Shown here: one piece after another, positions 24,878 through 33,335 of the stretch
Position numbering within the stretch: the stretch's first letter is position 1
Layout: each line of letters opens with the position of its first letter
Notes under the pieces: model-generated
What the model was told of the DNA's origin: nothing
Database searches by the model: none
The model's input: only the letters and a program-made list of their open reading frames with translations
Assembly (NCBI GenBank): GCA_041299015.1
Contig: JBFYWB010000054.1
Coordinates: 1 to 64,000 of the forward strand
Direction of reading: 5' to 3'
Length of the DNA: 64,000 nt
From: JARFQH01 sp041299015
Lineage (GTDB): Bacteria > Desulfobacterota > Desulfobacteria > Desulfobacterales > SG8-13
Translations under genes and position numbers: made by a program

Positions 24878-27130
24878 ATGCTGCGCATTCGCCGGATTTT
24901 TGATGACGTTCTGCCGGCCAACCGGGAGACCCTGGAACAGGTTAAGGCCATCCTGCGCGATCGCTTCAACAAGCTTCCCGAAGAAGAAATCGAGCAGATC
25001 GGCGAAAAACTGCGCAATCCGTTCAAACAGCGTTTTCGTCCCATCCTTTTCGTCGCCAAGACCCTGCGCAGCCGCGTGAAGGGGTTCGCGATGCTGCTGC
25101 ACGAACCGGTAATCGGCTTCTGCTTTCTCGACTGGATCGCAACCGCCACCGGCAGAACCGGCGGCGGGTTGGGCGGTGCCCTTTACGACCGGGTCCGACG
25201 GGAGTCGGTGGCATTGGGCGTGGGGGGTCTGTTCTTCGAGTGTCTGCCGGACGATGCCGAAAACTGTTCCGACGAGGCCCTGTTGAGGGAAAACCGTGTC
25301 CGCCTTAGATTTTACGAGCAGTACGGCGCCCGGCCGATCATTCACACCGGCTATGAACTTCCGGTGAATCCGGGTGACAGCTGTATGCCCCACCTGGTAT
25401 ATGATGCCCTGGACGCCGACAAACCGCTGCGCCGCGTATTTGTGCGCAAAGTGGTGCAGGCCATCCTGGAACGAAAATACAGCCGGTACTGCCCGGCCGA
25501 ATACGTCGAGAAAGTGGTGGCTTCCTTTCGAGAAGACCCGGTCGCGCTGCGCGACTTTCGCTATGTCAAACCGCAGGCCGTCAAGACGACGGTGGATGAT
25601 CGCTCCATCGAACAGATCGCCCTGATTGTCAATGACCGCCACCAGATCCACCACATGCATGAGCGCGGATACGTGGAGTCGCCCGTCAGAGTGAGCAGCA
25701 TTCTGGCGGAGATCGAGAAAAACGGCCTCTTTGCCCGACTCAAACCGCGCACCTTTCCGGACAAAAACATCTACGGCGTTCACGACGCCGATTTCGTCAG
25801 TTATCTGCGGCATGCCTCTGCCGATGTGCCCGAAGGCAAATCCCTTTATCCCTATGTTTTCCCGGTTCGCAACAAGACGCGTCCGCCAAAGGAACCCGCT
25901 GTTCTCTCAGGGTACTACTGCATCGATACCTTCACCCCCATCAACCGCAACGCTTATCCGGCGGCCCGACGCGGAGTGGACTGCGCCCTGACCGCCGCCC
26001 GTGAAATTCTGGACGGCCGGCGCCTGGCCTACGCCCTGGTGCGCCCTCCGGGGCACCATGCCGAACGGCGGGTTTTCGGCGGGTTCTGTTATCTCAACAA
26101 CAACGCCATTGCGGCCCAGTATCTGTGCGCGCACGGAAAAGTCGCCATTCTCGACATTGACTATCATCACGGCAACGGTCAGCAGGATATTTTTTACCGC
26201 CGGTCCGATGTTCTGACCGTCTCGATCCACGGCCACCCCAGATTTGCCTACCCCTATTTTAGCGGTTTCGAAGACGAGCGCGGTGAAGGTGAAGGTGAGG
26301 GGTTCAATCTGAACCTTCCGTTGCCGGAAAATCTGGAAGGCGAAAAATACCGTAGGGCGCTGACCAAGGCGCTGAATCGAATCGAAGAGTTCAGTCCTCA
26401 ATTTCTCCTGGTGGCGCTGGGGTTGGACACCGCCAAGGGCGACCCGACCGGCACCTGGTCCCTGAAGGCCAAAGACTTTGAAGAAAACGGACGTCTGATC
26501 GGAACTCTCGGGTTGCCGACGGTGGTCATTCAGGAAGGCGGCTACCGCACCCGCACTCTCGGCCAGAATGCCCGCAACTTTTTCGTTGGACTTGTTAAGA
26601 CCCATATGAAATCGGGCCGCGGCCGCCAGCAAACGAAAGTCCGGCTGCACGGTGTTGTGTTTCGCTATGAGCTGCAGCCGCTGGACCCTGAAAGAATCCG
26701 CCGCTTAACGGAAATAACCGGGTTTTTTACGCCCGCCGAAGTAAAGGTGGCGGTCGAACTCGCCAATGAACGCTTGACCAAGGGCTTACCAAGCGGGTAC
26801 CACTTCATCATGGCGGAGCACTACGGACGCCTGGCCGGTTATGCCTGTTATGGGCCGATTGCCTGTACTGCGTCGAGCTATGATGTTTACTGGATAGCGG
26901 TCCATCCGGACTATCAGGGCAAGGGCCTGGGACGCAGGATTTTGAAGGAGAGCGAACGCCTGATAATCGAGAGCGGTGGTACGCGCATTTACGTCGAAAC
27001 ATCCCAGCGGGCGCAATACGCCAGTACCCGTGCGTTTTACGAAAGTTGCGGATATCGACTGGAGAGCGTGCTGACGGACTTCTATGCGCCCGGCGATGGA
27101 AAAGTGGTTTACTGCAAATCGTTGACTTGA
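24878..27130 (+). CDS. GNAT - histone-deacetylase-like - GNAT fusion protein
   Basis: 750-residue three-domain protein. N-terminal GNAT acetyltransferase fold (about 30-175; GFAMLLHEPVIGFCFLDWIA, GGGLGGALYDRV, RLRFYEQYGARPI). Central HDAC/acetylpolyamine amidohydrolase domain (about 240-570) with RPPGHHA (His393, His394), ILDIDYHHGNGQQDI (about 424-438) and LGLDTAKGDPTGTW supplying the zinc-site Asp. C-terminal GNAT (about 600-750) with YWIAVHPDYQGKGLGRRILK and RAFYESCGYRLESV. It may both add and remove acyl groups on the amine product of the upstream enzymes. ATG 24878 is preferred (gaggga 9 bases upstream); an in-frame TTG at 24869 overlaps the previous gene. Last gene of the operon. Confidence 0.88.
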   Translation: MLRIRRIFDDVLPANRETLEQVKAILRDRFNKLPEEEIEQIGEKLRNPFKQRFRPILFVAKTLRSRVKGFAMLLHEPVIGFCFLDWIATATGRTGGGLGGALYDRVRRESVALGVGGLFFECLPDDAENCSDEALLRENRVRLRFYEQYGARPIIHTGYELPVNPGDSCMPHLVYDALDADKPLRRVFVRKVVQAILERKYSRYCPAEYVEKVVASFREDPVALRDFRYVKPQAVKTTVDDRSIEQIALIVNDRHQIHHMHERGYVESPVRVSSILAEIEKNGLFARLKPRTFPDKNIYGVHDADFVSYLRHASADVPEGKSLYPYVFPVRNKTRPPKEPAVLSGYYCIDTFTPINRNAYPAARRGVDCALTAAREILDGRRLAYALVRPPGHHAERRVFGGFCYLNNNAIAAQYLCAHGKVAILDIDYHHGNGQQDIFYRRSDVLTVSIHGHPRFAYPYFSGFEDERGEGEGEGFNLNLPLPENLEGEKYRRALTKALNRIEEFSPQFLLVALGLDTAKGDPTGTWSLKAKDFEENGRLIGTLGLPTVVIQEGGYRTRTLGQNARNFFVGLVKTHMKSGRGRQQTKVRLHGVVFRYELQPLDPERIRRLTEITGFFTPAEVKVAVELANERLTKGLPSGYHFIMAEHYGRLAGYACYGPIACTASSYDVYWIAVHPDYQGKGLGRRILKESERLIIESGGTRIYVETSQRAQYASTRAFYESCGYRLESVLTDFYAPGDGKVVYCKSLT

Positions 27131-27479
27131 TGTTGAAAGAATCTGCCCGCGCCAAGACCGCAGCCACAGGCTTTCCCGGTATGCCACCTTGAAACTGGTC
27201 CGGCTGACCTTGAGCGCATGGCTACTCGACAAGACTTCAAAACACCAGTTGGTATTCGGTTCTTGTGCCGGAGGCGCGAAGGTTGGCGGATGTGCCGACT
27301 TTCGCGCTTCCGTTCTGTGTTTATGTTTCGATTTTTTCGTTCACCTTACCGAAGACGACCCGATTGCGCGACACCGGATGAAAGGTTTTGAGTCCCTGCA
27401 GATGCCGTCGGCGATGGCGCCTCCGGGCCGGCAGATCCGGTCATAACGGAGCGAAAATCACCGATGCCGGGCCCTGTTC
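27131..27479. other. intergenic region after the kamA operon
   Basis: About 350 bases. Short frames exist on both strands, but none has a ribosome-binding site or recognisable product. No strong terminator was found. Confidence 0.4.
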
Positions 27480-27509
27480 TTGACATTGCCGGCCCGTTTT
27501 TCCTATACT
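27480..27509 (+). promoter_or_regulatory. sigma70 promoter for the sulfite reductase gene
   Basis: TTGACA (27480-27485), 18-base spacer, TATACT (27504-27509): a perfect -35 and a five-of-six -10. About 65 bases before the ATG. Confidence 0.75.
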
Positions 27510-27575
27510 CCCGGAAAAATCGGAAGTGCTCTTGGGAGCTTTTTTATCTGTTTATCGGTGACAAGGAGGAAAACG

Positions 27576-28244
27576 ATGCTAAAACTCGGAGAGAAAGGCG
27601 CCATTCCCCAACGCGACAACGAAACATTTGCCATTGCGCCGCACATTCCCTGCGGGTTGGTAACACCTGAACTGTTGCGGCGCATAGCGGATACAGCCGA
27701 AAAGTTCAGTGCGCAGGCGATCAAGATTACCGGAGCGACCCGCATTGCGATCGTGGGCCTCAAGGAAGAGGATATCGACGCCGTATGGGACGCTCTGCGC
27801 CTCGACAAGGGCGCTGCCGTGGGGTTGTGTGTTCGCAGCGTGAGAACCTGTCCCGGAAACACCTATTGCAAGCTGGGCCAGCAGGATGCCATTAAATTGG
27901 GATTGAAACTGGACGAGATCTATCATGGCATGGAGTTGCCGGGTAAATTCAAGATGGCCGTGTCCGGCTGTCATCTGAGCTGTTCAGAGTCATGGGTGCG
28001 CGACATCGGCCTTATCGGAAAAAAGGATGGCTGGGTTCTGGTTATCGGGGGAAACGTCGGTGCAAACCCGCGGATCGCACAGGAGTGTGCTGGCGGTCTC
28101 GATGACGATGCGGCGCTGGCGGCAATCGACAAGGTGGTCGGCTACTACCGGGAAAACGCCCAAAAAGGGGAGCGCCTGGGAAAGATGCTCGACCGCGTCG
28201 GACTGGAGGCCCTCCAGAAGCTGGTTGCAATTGCGTCGCAATAG
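27576..28244 (+). CDS. small assimilatory-type siroheme sulfite/nitrite reductase
   Basis: 222-residue siroheme-[4Fe-4S] protein. The cluster and siroheme ligands are in VRTCPGNTYCKLG (C-x5-C) and VSGCHLSCSESWVRD (C-x3-C), and the nitrite/sulfite reductase ferredoxin-like half-domain is at the N-terminus (IPCGLVTPELLRRIADTAEK, IKITGATRIAIVGL). The length matches the single-subunit low-spin assimilatory-type sulfite reductase of Desulfovibrio (about 220 residues) rather than DsrAB. It would reduce sulfite to sulfide; the physiological role in sulfate reducers is not settled. The start is the ATG behind caaggagg, with a consensus-like promoter upstream and a terminator downstream, so it is monocistronic. 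Confidence 0.9.
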   Translation: MLKLGEKGAIPQRDNETFAIAPHIPCGLVTPELLRRIADTAEKFSAQAIKITGATRIAIVGLKEEDIDAVWDALRLDKGAAVGLCVRSVRTCPGNTYCKLGQQDAIKLGLKLDEIYHGMELPGKFKMAVSGCHLSCSESWVRDIGLIGKKDGWVLVIGGNVGANPRIAQECAGGLDDDAALAAIDKVVGYYRENAQKGERLGKMLDRVGLEALQKLVAIASQ

Positions 28245-28284
28245 AGCGCGAGGATGCGGATAAGGCGTTGGTCAGGGAAGGCCC

Positions 28285-28313
28285 GAGGGCAAACTATCTT
28301 CCGCCCTTTTTTT
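28285..28313 (+). terminator. intrinsic terminator after the sulfite reductase gene
   Basis: AGGGC (28286-28290) pairs with GCCCT (28303-28307), 12-base loop, followed by TTTTTT. The stem is short, so strength is uncertain. Confidence 0.5.
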
Positions 28314-28342
28314 CAAGGGGAGTCCAAGAAGCGAAATAATGC

Positions 28343-28372
28343 TTGACAGGCAACGGCCGGTTGCCGCATCAT
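28343..28372 (+). promoter_or_regulatory. sigma70-like promoter of the Phe-attenuated operon
   Basis: TTGACA (28343-28348), 18-base spacer, CATCAT (28367-28372). Perfect -35, four-of-six -10. It would start the transcript about 28 bases before the leader peptide. Confidence 0.55.
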
Positions 28373-28406
28373 CCGGCCCTGAACAGATGATAAAAAGGCA
28401 ATGCCA

Positions 28407-28484
28407 ATGAAACCACTTCAGACAGCGACGATCGGCTGCGGATGCTTGTTTTTTTGCTTTAGAAGCGTCCATCCGGCTGAATGA
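28407..28484 (+). CDS. phenylalanine leader peptide (pheL-like)
   Basis: 25-codon ORF starting MKPLQTATIGC, containing CLFFCF (Phe codons 15, 16 and 18 at 28449-28460) and ending before the attenuator. aagg lies 8 bases upstream of the ATG; an in-frame ATG two codons earlier is too close to it. The Phe codons sit just before the antiterminator's 5' strand, as needed for a ribosome-stalling sensor of charged tRNA-Phe. Confidence 0.8.
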   Translation: MKPLQTATIGCGCLFFCFRSVHPAE

Positions 28485-28545
28485 CGCAGTTCATTGAACC
28501 GCCCCGGATGGACCGCGACGCAGTCCATCCGGGGCGGTTTTTTTT
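28439..28545 (+). promoter_or_regulatory. Phe transcription attenuator (antiterminator/terminator)
   Basis: Segment 1 CGGATG (28439-28444) can pair with CATCCG inside segment 2. Segment 2 GTCCATCCGG (28467-28476) pairs perfectly with segment 3 CCGGATGGAC (28504-28513), the antiterminator. Segment 3, extended to CCGCCCCGGATGGAC (28499-28513), pairs perfectly over 15 bp with segment 4 GTCCATCCGGGGCGG (28523-28537), followed by eight T: a strong intrinsic terminator. This is the full 1:2, 2:3, 3:4 layout of an amino-acid attenuator. Confidence 0.88.
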
Positions 28546-28669
28546 AAGCCCCGGAAATCTGCCGGGGTTTTTTTATGGGCTTCGTGAGTGCCGCAAGGCC
28601 GGGTCACGGATCGTGACACCCGTCATGGCGCCCGAGACTGACCTGAATAACCGCGCAAGGGAAAAAACG

Positions 28670-30595
28670 ATGATACTCGAATTGACAACAAACATCACAC
28701 CTGCTGAAAAGTCTGTGCTGCATGATGCTCTCCGGGATAAGCGCTGCGATTTTCGGGAACTTCCGGACACCGATATCCAGCGCATCGGCATCATGAACCG
28801 AGGGATTTGCGAAGCTGATTTTTTCAACCGTCTGCCCGGTGTGACCCGGACGGTGCCGGTCAAAACGCCCTACAAACTCGTCAGCCGCCAAATGCATCCG
28901 CAGGATACGCTGGTAAGCGTCGGAAACGTGCTCGTCGGTGGTGACCGTATCACGGTTATCGCCGGCCCATGCGCCATCGAAAGTCGCGAACAGGCGCTGA
29001 CCATCGCCCGCTGGGTCAAGAAAGCCGGTGCGGTCCTGTTCAGAGGCGGGGCATTTAAACCGCGGACTTCTCCTTATTCTTTTCAGGGCCTCGAAGAGGA
29101 AGGACTCAAGATCCTGGCCGAAGTCCGTGAAACCTTGGACATGTGTGTCGTCACCGAAATGACCGCTCCTTCCCAGGCCGAGCTCATGCAAAAGTACGTC
29201 GACGTGGTCCAGATCGGCGCCCGCAACATGCAGAACTTCGAACTACTCAAGGTGGTCGGCCGTATGGGCAAACCGGTTCTTCTGAAGCGCGGTCTGGCCG
29301 GCACGATCGAGGAATGGCTTATGTCGGCCGAATATATCCTGTCCGAAGGGAATGCTCAGATTATGCTGTGTGAGCGCGGTATTCGCACCTTTGAACCTTA
29401 CACACGCAACACTCTTGACCTCACCGCCATTCCGGTCCTGAGAAATTTAACCCACCTGCCGATCATCATCGATCCGAGTCATGCCACCGGCATTCGCGAG
29501 AAAGTCAGCCCCATGGCCCGGGCCGCCATTGCCGCCGGTGCCGACGGGCTTATGATCGAGGTCCATCATGAACCCGAAAAGGCGCTTTCCGACGGTCCGC
29601 AGAGTCTTTACCCCCTCCAATTCGGTCAGCTGATGCGAGACCTTTACGTGATAGCGCCGGTAGTCGGCAAGCAGCTCGACTTCGGTTACCTGGACAAGGC
29701 CCGAGCCGTGGCCATGCGCAGCCGACGCGCTAACGGCATCCGGCAGAGGGCGGCATTCATGGGGCGCGTCGGCACTTTCAGCCACAAGGCGTGCCGGCAG
29801 TATTTCGGCAGTGAAGTGGAGGCTCTGCCGGTGGCCTCTTTCAGGGCGGTGTTCGAGGCCGTGAAATACGATACCGCCGACTTCGGCGTGGTTCCTCTGG
29901 AGAACTCTCTCAGCGGCAGTATTCACGAAAACTTCGATTTTCTAAATGACTACGATTTGAAAATCATCGGTGAGATTAAACTGCGCATCATGCATCACCT
30001 GATGGCGAATCAGGGTGTCGAGATCGGCGGCATCCGGCGCGTTTTGTCCCATCCCCAGGTTTTCGGCCAGTGCCGCCAGTTTCTCGAACAGCACGACTGG
30101 GAGCTTGTTTCGGTCAGCGACACCGCTGCGGCCGCCCAGCGGGTGGCCAACGGCAGAAACAACGCAGATGCCGCCATTGCCAGTCTGGTTGCCGCCGAAG
30201 AATACGGATTGAAAGTGATAGCGGAGAATATCGAAACCAACCCGCGCAATTACACCCGCTTCGTCGTCATCGGCAAGTCTCCCCTCTACAAAGGGCCAAT
30301 CGACAAGACATCGCTCATCTGTTCCACTCGCAACGAGCCCGGAGCCCTATACGAAACGCTAAAGATTTTTGCCGAAAACCGCATCAACCTGATCAAGCTC
30401 GAATCCCGTCCCCTTCAAGGGGAACCTTGGCGGTATATGTTCTACATGGATATCGAGGCGGATCTCGGTGCCGATGCCCTGAAACCCGTGCGGAAGGCCC
30501 TGGAACAAAAGACTGACTACTTGAAAATTCTCGGCACCTACGGCGAAGTCCCCGAAACGTTGCCGGTTGAAGGTGCCGATTCCCACCGGGTTTAG
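28670..30595 (+). CDS. DAHP synthase - prephenate dehydratase fusion
   Basis: 641-residue bifunctional enzyme joining the first and a terminal step of phenylalanine synthesis. N-terminal ferredoxin-like regulatory segment (about 1-75), then a type Ib DAHP synthase barrel (about 85-345: VIAGPCAIES, FRGGAFKPRTSPYSFQG, IGARNMQNFELL, PVLLKRG, IIIDPSHATG). Next a prephenate dehydratase domain (about 360-540: GTFSHKAC, DFGVVPLENSLSGSIHENFD, ETNPRNYTRFVVIG with the catalytic Thr) and a C-terminal ACT domain (about 545-630; NEPGALYETLKIFAENRINL, ESRPLQG), the usual Phe-binding site. No chorismate mutase domain is seen. Start is the ATG at 28670, beyond the attenuator; upstream in-frame codons run through the terminator and are rejected. 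Confidence 0.9.
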   Translation: MILELTTNITPAEKSVLHDALRDKRCDFRELPDTDIQRIGIMNRGICEADFFNRLPGVTRTVPVKTPYKLVSRQMHPQDTLVSVGNVLVGGDRITVIAGPCAIESREQALTIARWVKKAGAVLFRGGAFKPRTSPYSFQGLEEEGLKILAEVRETLDMCVVTEMTAPSQAELMQKYVDVVQIGARNMQNFELLKVVGRMGKPVLLKRGLAGTIEEWLMSAEYILSEGNAQIMLCERGIRTFEPYTRNTLDLTAIPVLRNLTHLPIIIDPSHATGIREKVSPMARAAIAAGADGLMIEVHHEPEKALSDGPQSLYPLQFGQLMRDLYVIAPVVGKQLDFGYLDKARAVAMRSRRANGIRQRAAFMGRVGTFSHKACRQYFGSEVEALPVASFRAVFEAVKYDTADFGVVPLENSLSGSIHENFDFLNDYDLKIIGEIKLRIMHHLMANQGVEIGGIRRVLSHPQVFGQCRQFLEQHDWELVSVSDTAAAAQRVANGRNNADAAIASLVAAEEYGLKVIAENIETNPRNYTRFVVIGKSPLYKGPIDKTSLICSTRNEPGALYETLKIFAENRINLIKLESRPLQGEPWRYMFYMDIEADLGADALKPVRKALEQKTDYLKILGTYGEVPETLPVEGADSHRV

Positions 30596-30743
30596 CCGTT
30601 TAAAAACGGTGTGGTGGAGCAGCGCTATTATTTTTTTGACGGCGTGTACGCCAATCGGTATAGTTAAGCCGTTGCCTCTATGCCCATTGTTTCGGCCCCA
30701 GCTGATGCGGGTTGGTCGCATCTTAGGCCGTTGGACGACTTCC

Positions 30744-32468
30744 ATGAATATCGTCCTTCTTTATCCGCCGCCCTGGAAGATCTCGGCACCCGGGGATCCC
30801 CCCTATCCGACCGGCGAAGGAGCACCGGTGGATTTTATCGGCAATGCATTTCTTACGGGTGACTTCAATCAGACCCCTTACGGGTTGCTTTCGCTGGCCG
30901 CGCAACTGCTCAGGGCCGGTCTACGCGTGTCCGTCTTCAATCTGTCCAATTATCCCTGGCCGGCGGTTGAAAGACTCATATACCGACTGGATGCGGACCT
31001 GTTCGGTCTTTCATGCTTAACGGCCAATCGACGCGGAATGGCGATGCTGGTGCGGTTTATCCGCAGGGTCCATCCCGCGGCCCGGATTGTTGTCGGTGGC
31101 CCGCATGTATCGGCACTGCCTCTTGAAACCCTCGACCATTTTCCGGAGATCGACGTGGTTGTCATCGGTGAAGGTGAACGCACGTTCATGGAGATCGTCG
31201 ATCGGATGCTCCGGTTCGCGGCCATTGAAGATCTTCCGGGAACGGCCTGGCGCAAAGGGAAAAGAGGTCACATCGGAGCCGCCCGAGAGCATATAAAAGA
31301 TCTGGACACACTGGCCTCTCCAACCGACTATTTCAACTTGGGAACTCTTCTGACTTCTCGCGGCTGCCCGATGCGCTGTACTTTTTGCAGTAGCCGCATG
31401 ATGTGGGGTCGGCGCCCGCGCTTTCATTCGGTGGATTTCGTGCTCGATATGCTCGAAACGGCCTTGCGTCGTCATGGACGAAAAATCATAGCGATCAAAG
31501 ACGATACTTTTACAGCCGACAAAGACAGGGCGCTTGAAATCTGCCGGCAGATTCGGCGACGTGGCCTTGTTTTCATATGGAGTTGTGAAACCCGGGCAGA
31601 CTGCCTGGATGAAAAATTGCTCGGGGCGATGCGGATGGCCGGTTGCAAACGGATTAGCCTAGGTGTCGAGTCGGCATCGGCGGAGATCTTGAAAAACATC
31701 CGCAAGCAGGTCCAGCCCGGCCTGGTCCAGGACGTTACCCAACTGATCAAGCGGCACGGCATTCAAATTCGGTATTATATGATGGTGGGAAATCGGGGAG
31801 AGACCTATGAAACCTTTTTACGCAGCATTGAATTTATAAAAAGGTGTAAGCCGAATCAGTTCGTTTTTTCCCAACTTCACCTTTATCCCGGGACCGAAGA
31901 GTTCGAACTTTTTCGGGCAAACGGAGTCGTCACGCCTGAGATTTTTTTCCAACGCGATTTCTTATGCTTGACCGTCTTTGCCGGCAAAGCCGCTGATGAA
32001 AGGAAAATCAGAGCCTGCCTGATGCGTATGCAAGGTGTTCAGGACTGCTGGCGCTACCGGGTCGAAGACTACGCTGAGATTTGCGCGCGGTTGCCGGAAC
32101 ATGCCACGCTTTACATGGATCTCTGCTGTGCCTGCCTGCGCGAAGACAATCCGGAAGCGGCCCGGAAACACCTGATCCGGGCCACGGCCTTAGGATATGC
32201 CCTGCCCGGACGGATCTTCAACGCCTGGGCCTGCATCGCCGCGGCCGGTCAGGACATCGATACGGCAGCGACTTTCCTCGAAACGGCCCTTAACTGCTAT
32301 CCCCACAGCGAGGTAATCGAAAACAAGCAACGTCTTGAGGACTGGCAAAGCCGCGGCGGGCCGCTGAGCGGCAAACCGCTGGTGCTGAGCTGCGAGGATC
32401 ATTTCGAATCCAACCGCATCTGCTGCGCACCCGAACATCCCGATCCTTTGCCGCTGCCGGTAACCTGA
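30744..32468 (+). CDS. B12-binding domain radical SAM protein
   Basis: 574-residue protein with an N-terminal cobalamin-binding Rossmann domain (about 1-140; LFGLSCLTANRRG, IVVGGPHVSALP, VVVIGEGERTF), a radical SAM core (about 180-400) with RGCPMRCTFCSS (the CxxxCxxC cluster) and RISLGVESASAEIL, and a C-terminal TPR-like helical region (about 440-550). Members of this class methylate unactivated carbons or rearrange natural-product and lipid precursors; without a pathway neighbour the substrate is unknown. It follows the aromatic fusion gene by 148 bases with no clear terminator between. The start is the ATG at 30744 because the motif MNIVLLYPPP is the family's normal N-terminus; no ribosome-binding site is evident. 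Confidence 0.85.
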   Translation: MNIVLLYPPPWKISAPGDPPYPTGEGAPVDFIGNAFLTGDFNQTPYGLLSLAAQLLRAGLRVSVFNLSNYPWPAVERLIYRLDADLFGLSCLTANRRGMAMLVRFIRRVHPAARIVVGGPHVSALPLETLDHFPEIDVVVIGEGERTFMEIVDRMLRFAAIEDLPGTAWRKGKRGHIGAAREHIKDLDTLASPTDYFNLGTLLTSRGCPMRCTFCSSRMMWGRRPRFHSVDFVLDMLETALRRHGRKIIAIKDDTFTADKDRALEICRQIRRRGLVFIWSCETRADCLDEKLLGAMRMAGCKRISLGVESASAEILKNIRKQVQPGLVQDVTQLIKRHGIQIRYYMMVGNRGETYETFLRSIEFIKRCKPNQFVFSQLHLYPGTEEFELFRANGVVTPEIFFQRDFLCLTVFAGKAADERKIRACLMRMQGVQDCWRYRVEDYAEICARLPEHATLYMDLCCACLREDNPEAARKHLIRATALGYALPGRIFNAWACIAAAGQDIDTAATFLETALNCYPHSEVIENKQRLEDWQSRGGPLSGKPLVLSCEDHFESNRICCAPEHPDPLPLPVT

Positions 32469-32500
32469 ACGGTACAAGCTATTGGCTAAACGGCACCTGT

Positions 32501-33064
32501 TCAGTTTATGATAACGAAGTGGGCGCGTCGGTTCCTTGCCCATGCTTCTTCGGTGTTTGACCGGTCGAGGGGGCGCTCTTCACCGTAGCTGACCGTTCTG
32601 ACCCTCGAGGCGGAAACGCCGAGGGCGACCAGGAAATCCTGGGTCATTTTCGCGCGTTGCTCGCCAAGGGCCAGGTTGTATTCGTTTGTACCGCGTTCGT
32701 CGCAGTGGCCTTCGATAATCACGTTAACCACGGGGTATTCCTTCATGTAGCGGGCTTTTTCGCGCACAATTTCCTGGGCCTGGGGTGTGAGCAGGGCGCT
32801 GTCGTAATCGAAATAAATGTCTTGATTTTCGAATGCCTTGCGTGCTTCGGCGGCTTGTTCGGTCGACAGGGGCGATTCGGCACCTGCCGACCCAAGGCTC
32901 TCTTCGGAAATGATGCCCGGCTGCCCAGTGCCTCCAGCCCCCATTCGCTGGGCTTCGGATTCATAGGATGTCGATGGACCCGAACTGACAATCGGCTTGG
33001 AACACGCGCAGAGGAACATCAGCACAATACCTGCAAGAATCAAAACAACAGTCATTTTTCGCAT
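32501..33064 (-). CDS. pal: peptidoglycan-associated lipoprotein (OmpA family)
   Basis: 187-residue outer-membrane lipoprotein. The signal peptide ends in lipobox LCAC (Cys about residue 18). The OmpA-like peptidoglycan-binding domain occupies the C-terminal 110 residues: DIYFDYDSALLTPQAQEIV, VNVIIEGHCDERGTNEYNLA, LGEQRAKMTQDFLVALGVS, RVRTVSYGEERPLDR, with the diaminopimelate-binding Asp and Arg of the family. The start is the ATG at 33062-33064 behind ggaggt; an upstream in-frame start at 33121 would bury the signal peptide. Tol genes are not adjacent, unlike a classical tol-pal operon. Convergent with the radical SAM gene. Confidence 0.93.
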   Translation of the reverse strand: MRKMTVVLILAGIVLMFLCACSKPIVSSGPSTSYESEAQRMGAGGTGQPGIISEESLGSAGAESPLSTEQAAEARKAFENQDIYFDYDSALLTPQAQEIVREKARYMKEYPVVNVIIEGHCDERGTNEYNLALGEQRAKMTQDFLVALGVSASRVRTVSYGEERPLDRSNTEEAWARNRRAHFVIIN

Positions 33065-33335
33065 GGGCGATACCTCCATCTTTATCCGTTGAAGACAGTG
33101 AAGACCGGTGCACGGGATCAACGCCCCGTCTGGCTCAGGATTTTATAGCATAAGCAGCGTTGGTTTTCAAAAACTCCTTCAAAGAGGCATGGTACGGACA
33201 ATGCAATATAAGACAGCCATTTGGGTTAGGCGCTAAAAAAGAATCTTTGCCGGCGGGAGAGGCTCTGGTTTTTTGAACCGATTGGCGTTCCACTCCATGT
33301 TATATTGCCGCCGGACCGCGGCAACGGCTTGAAAA

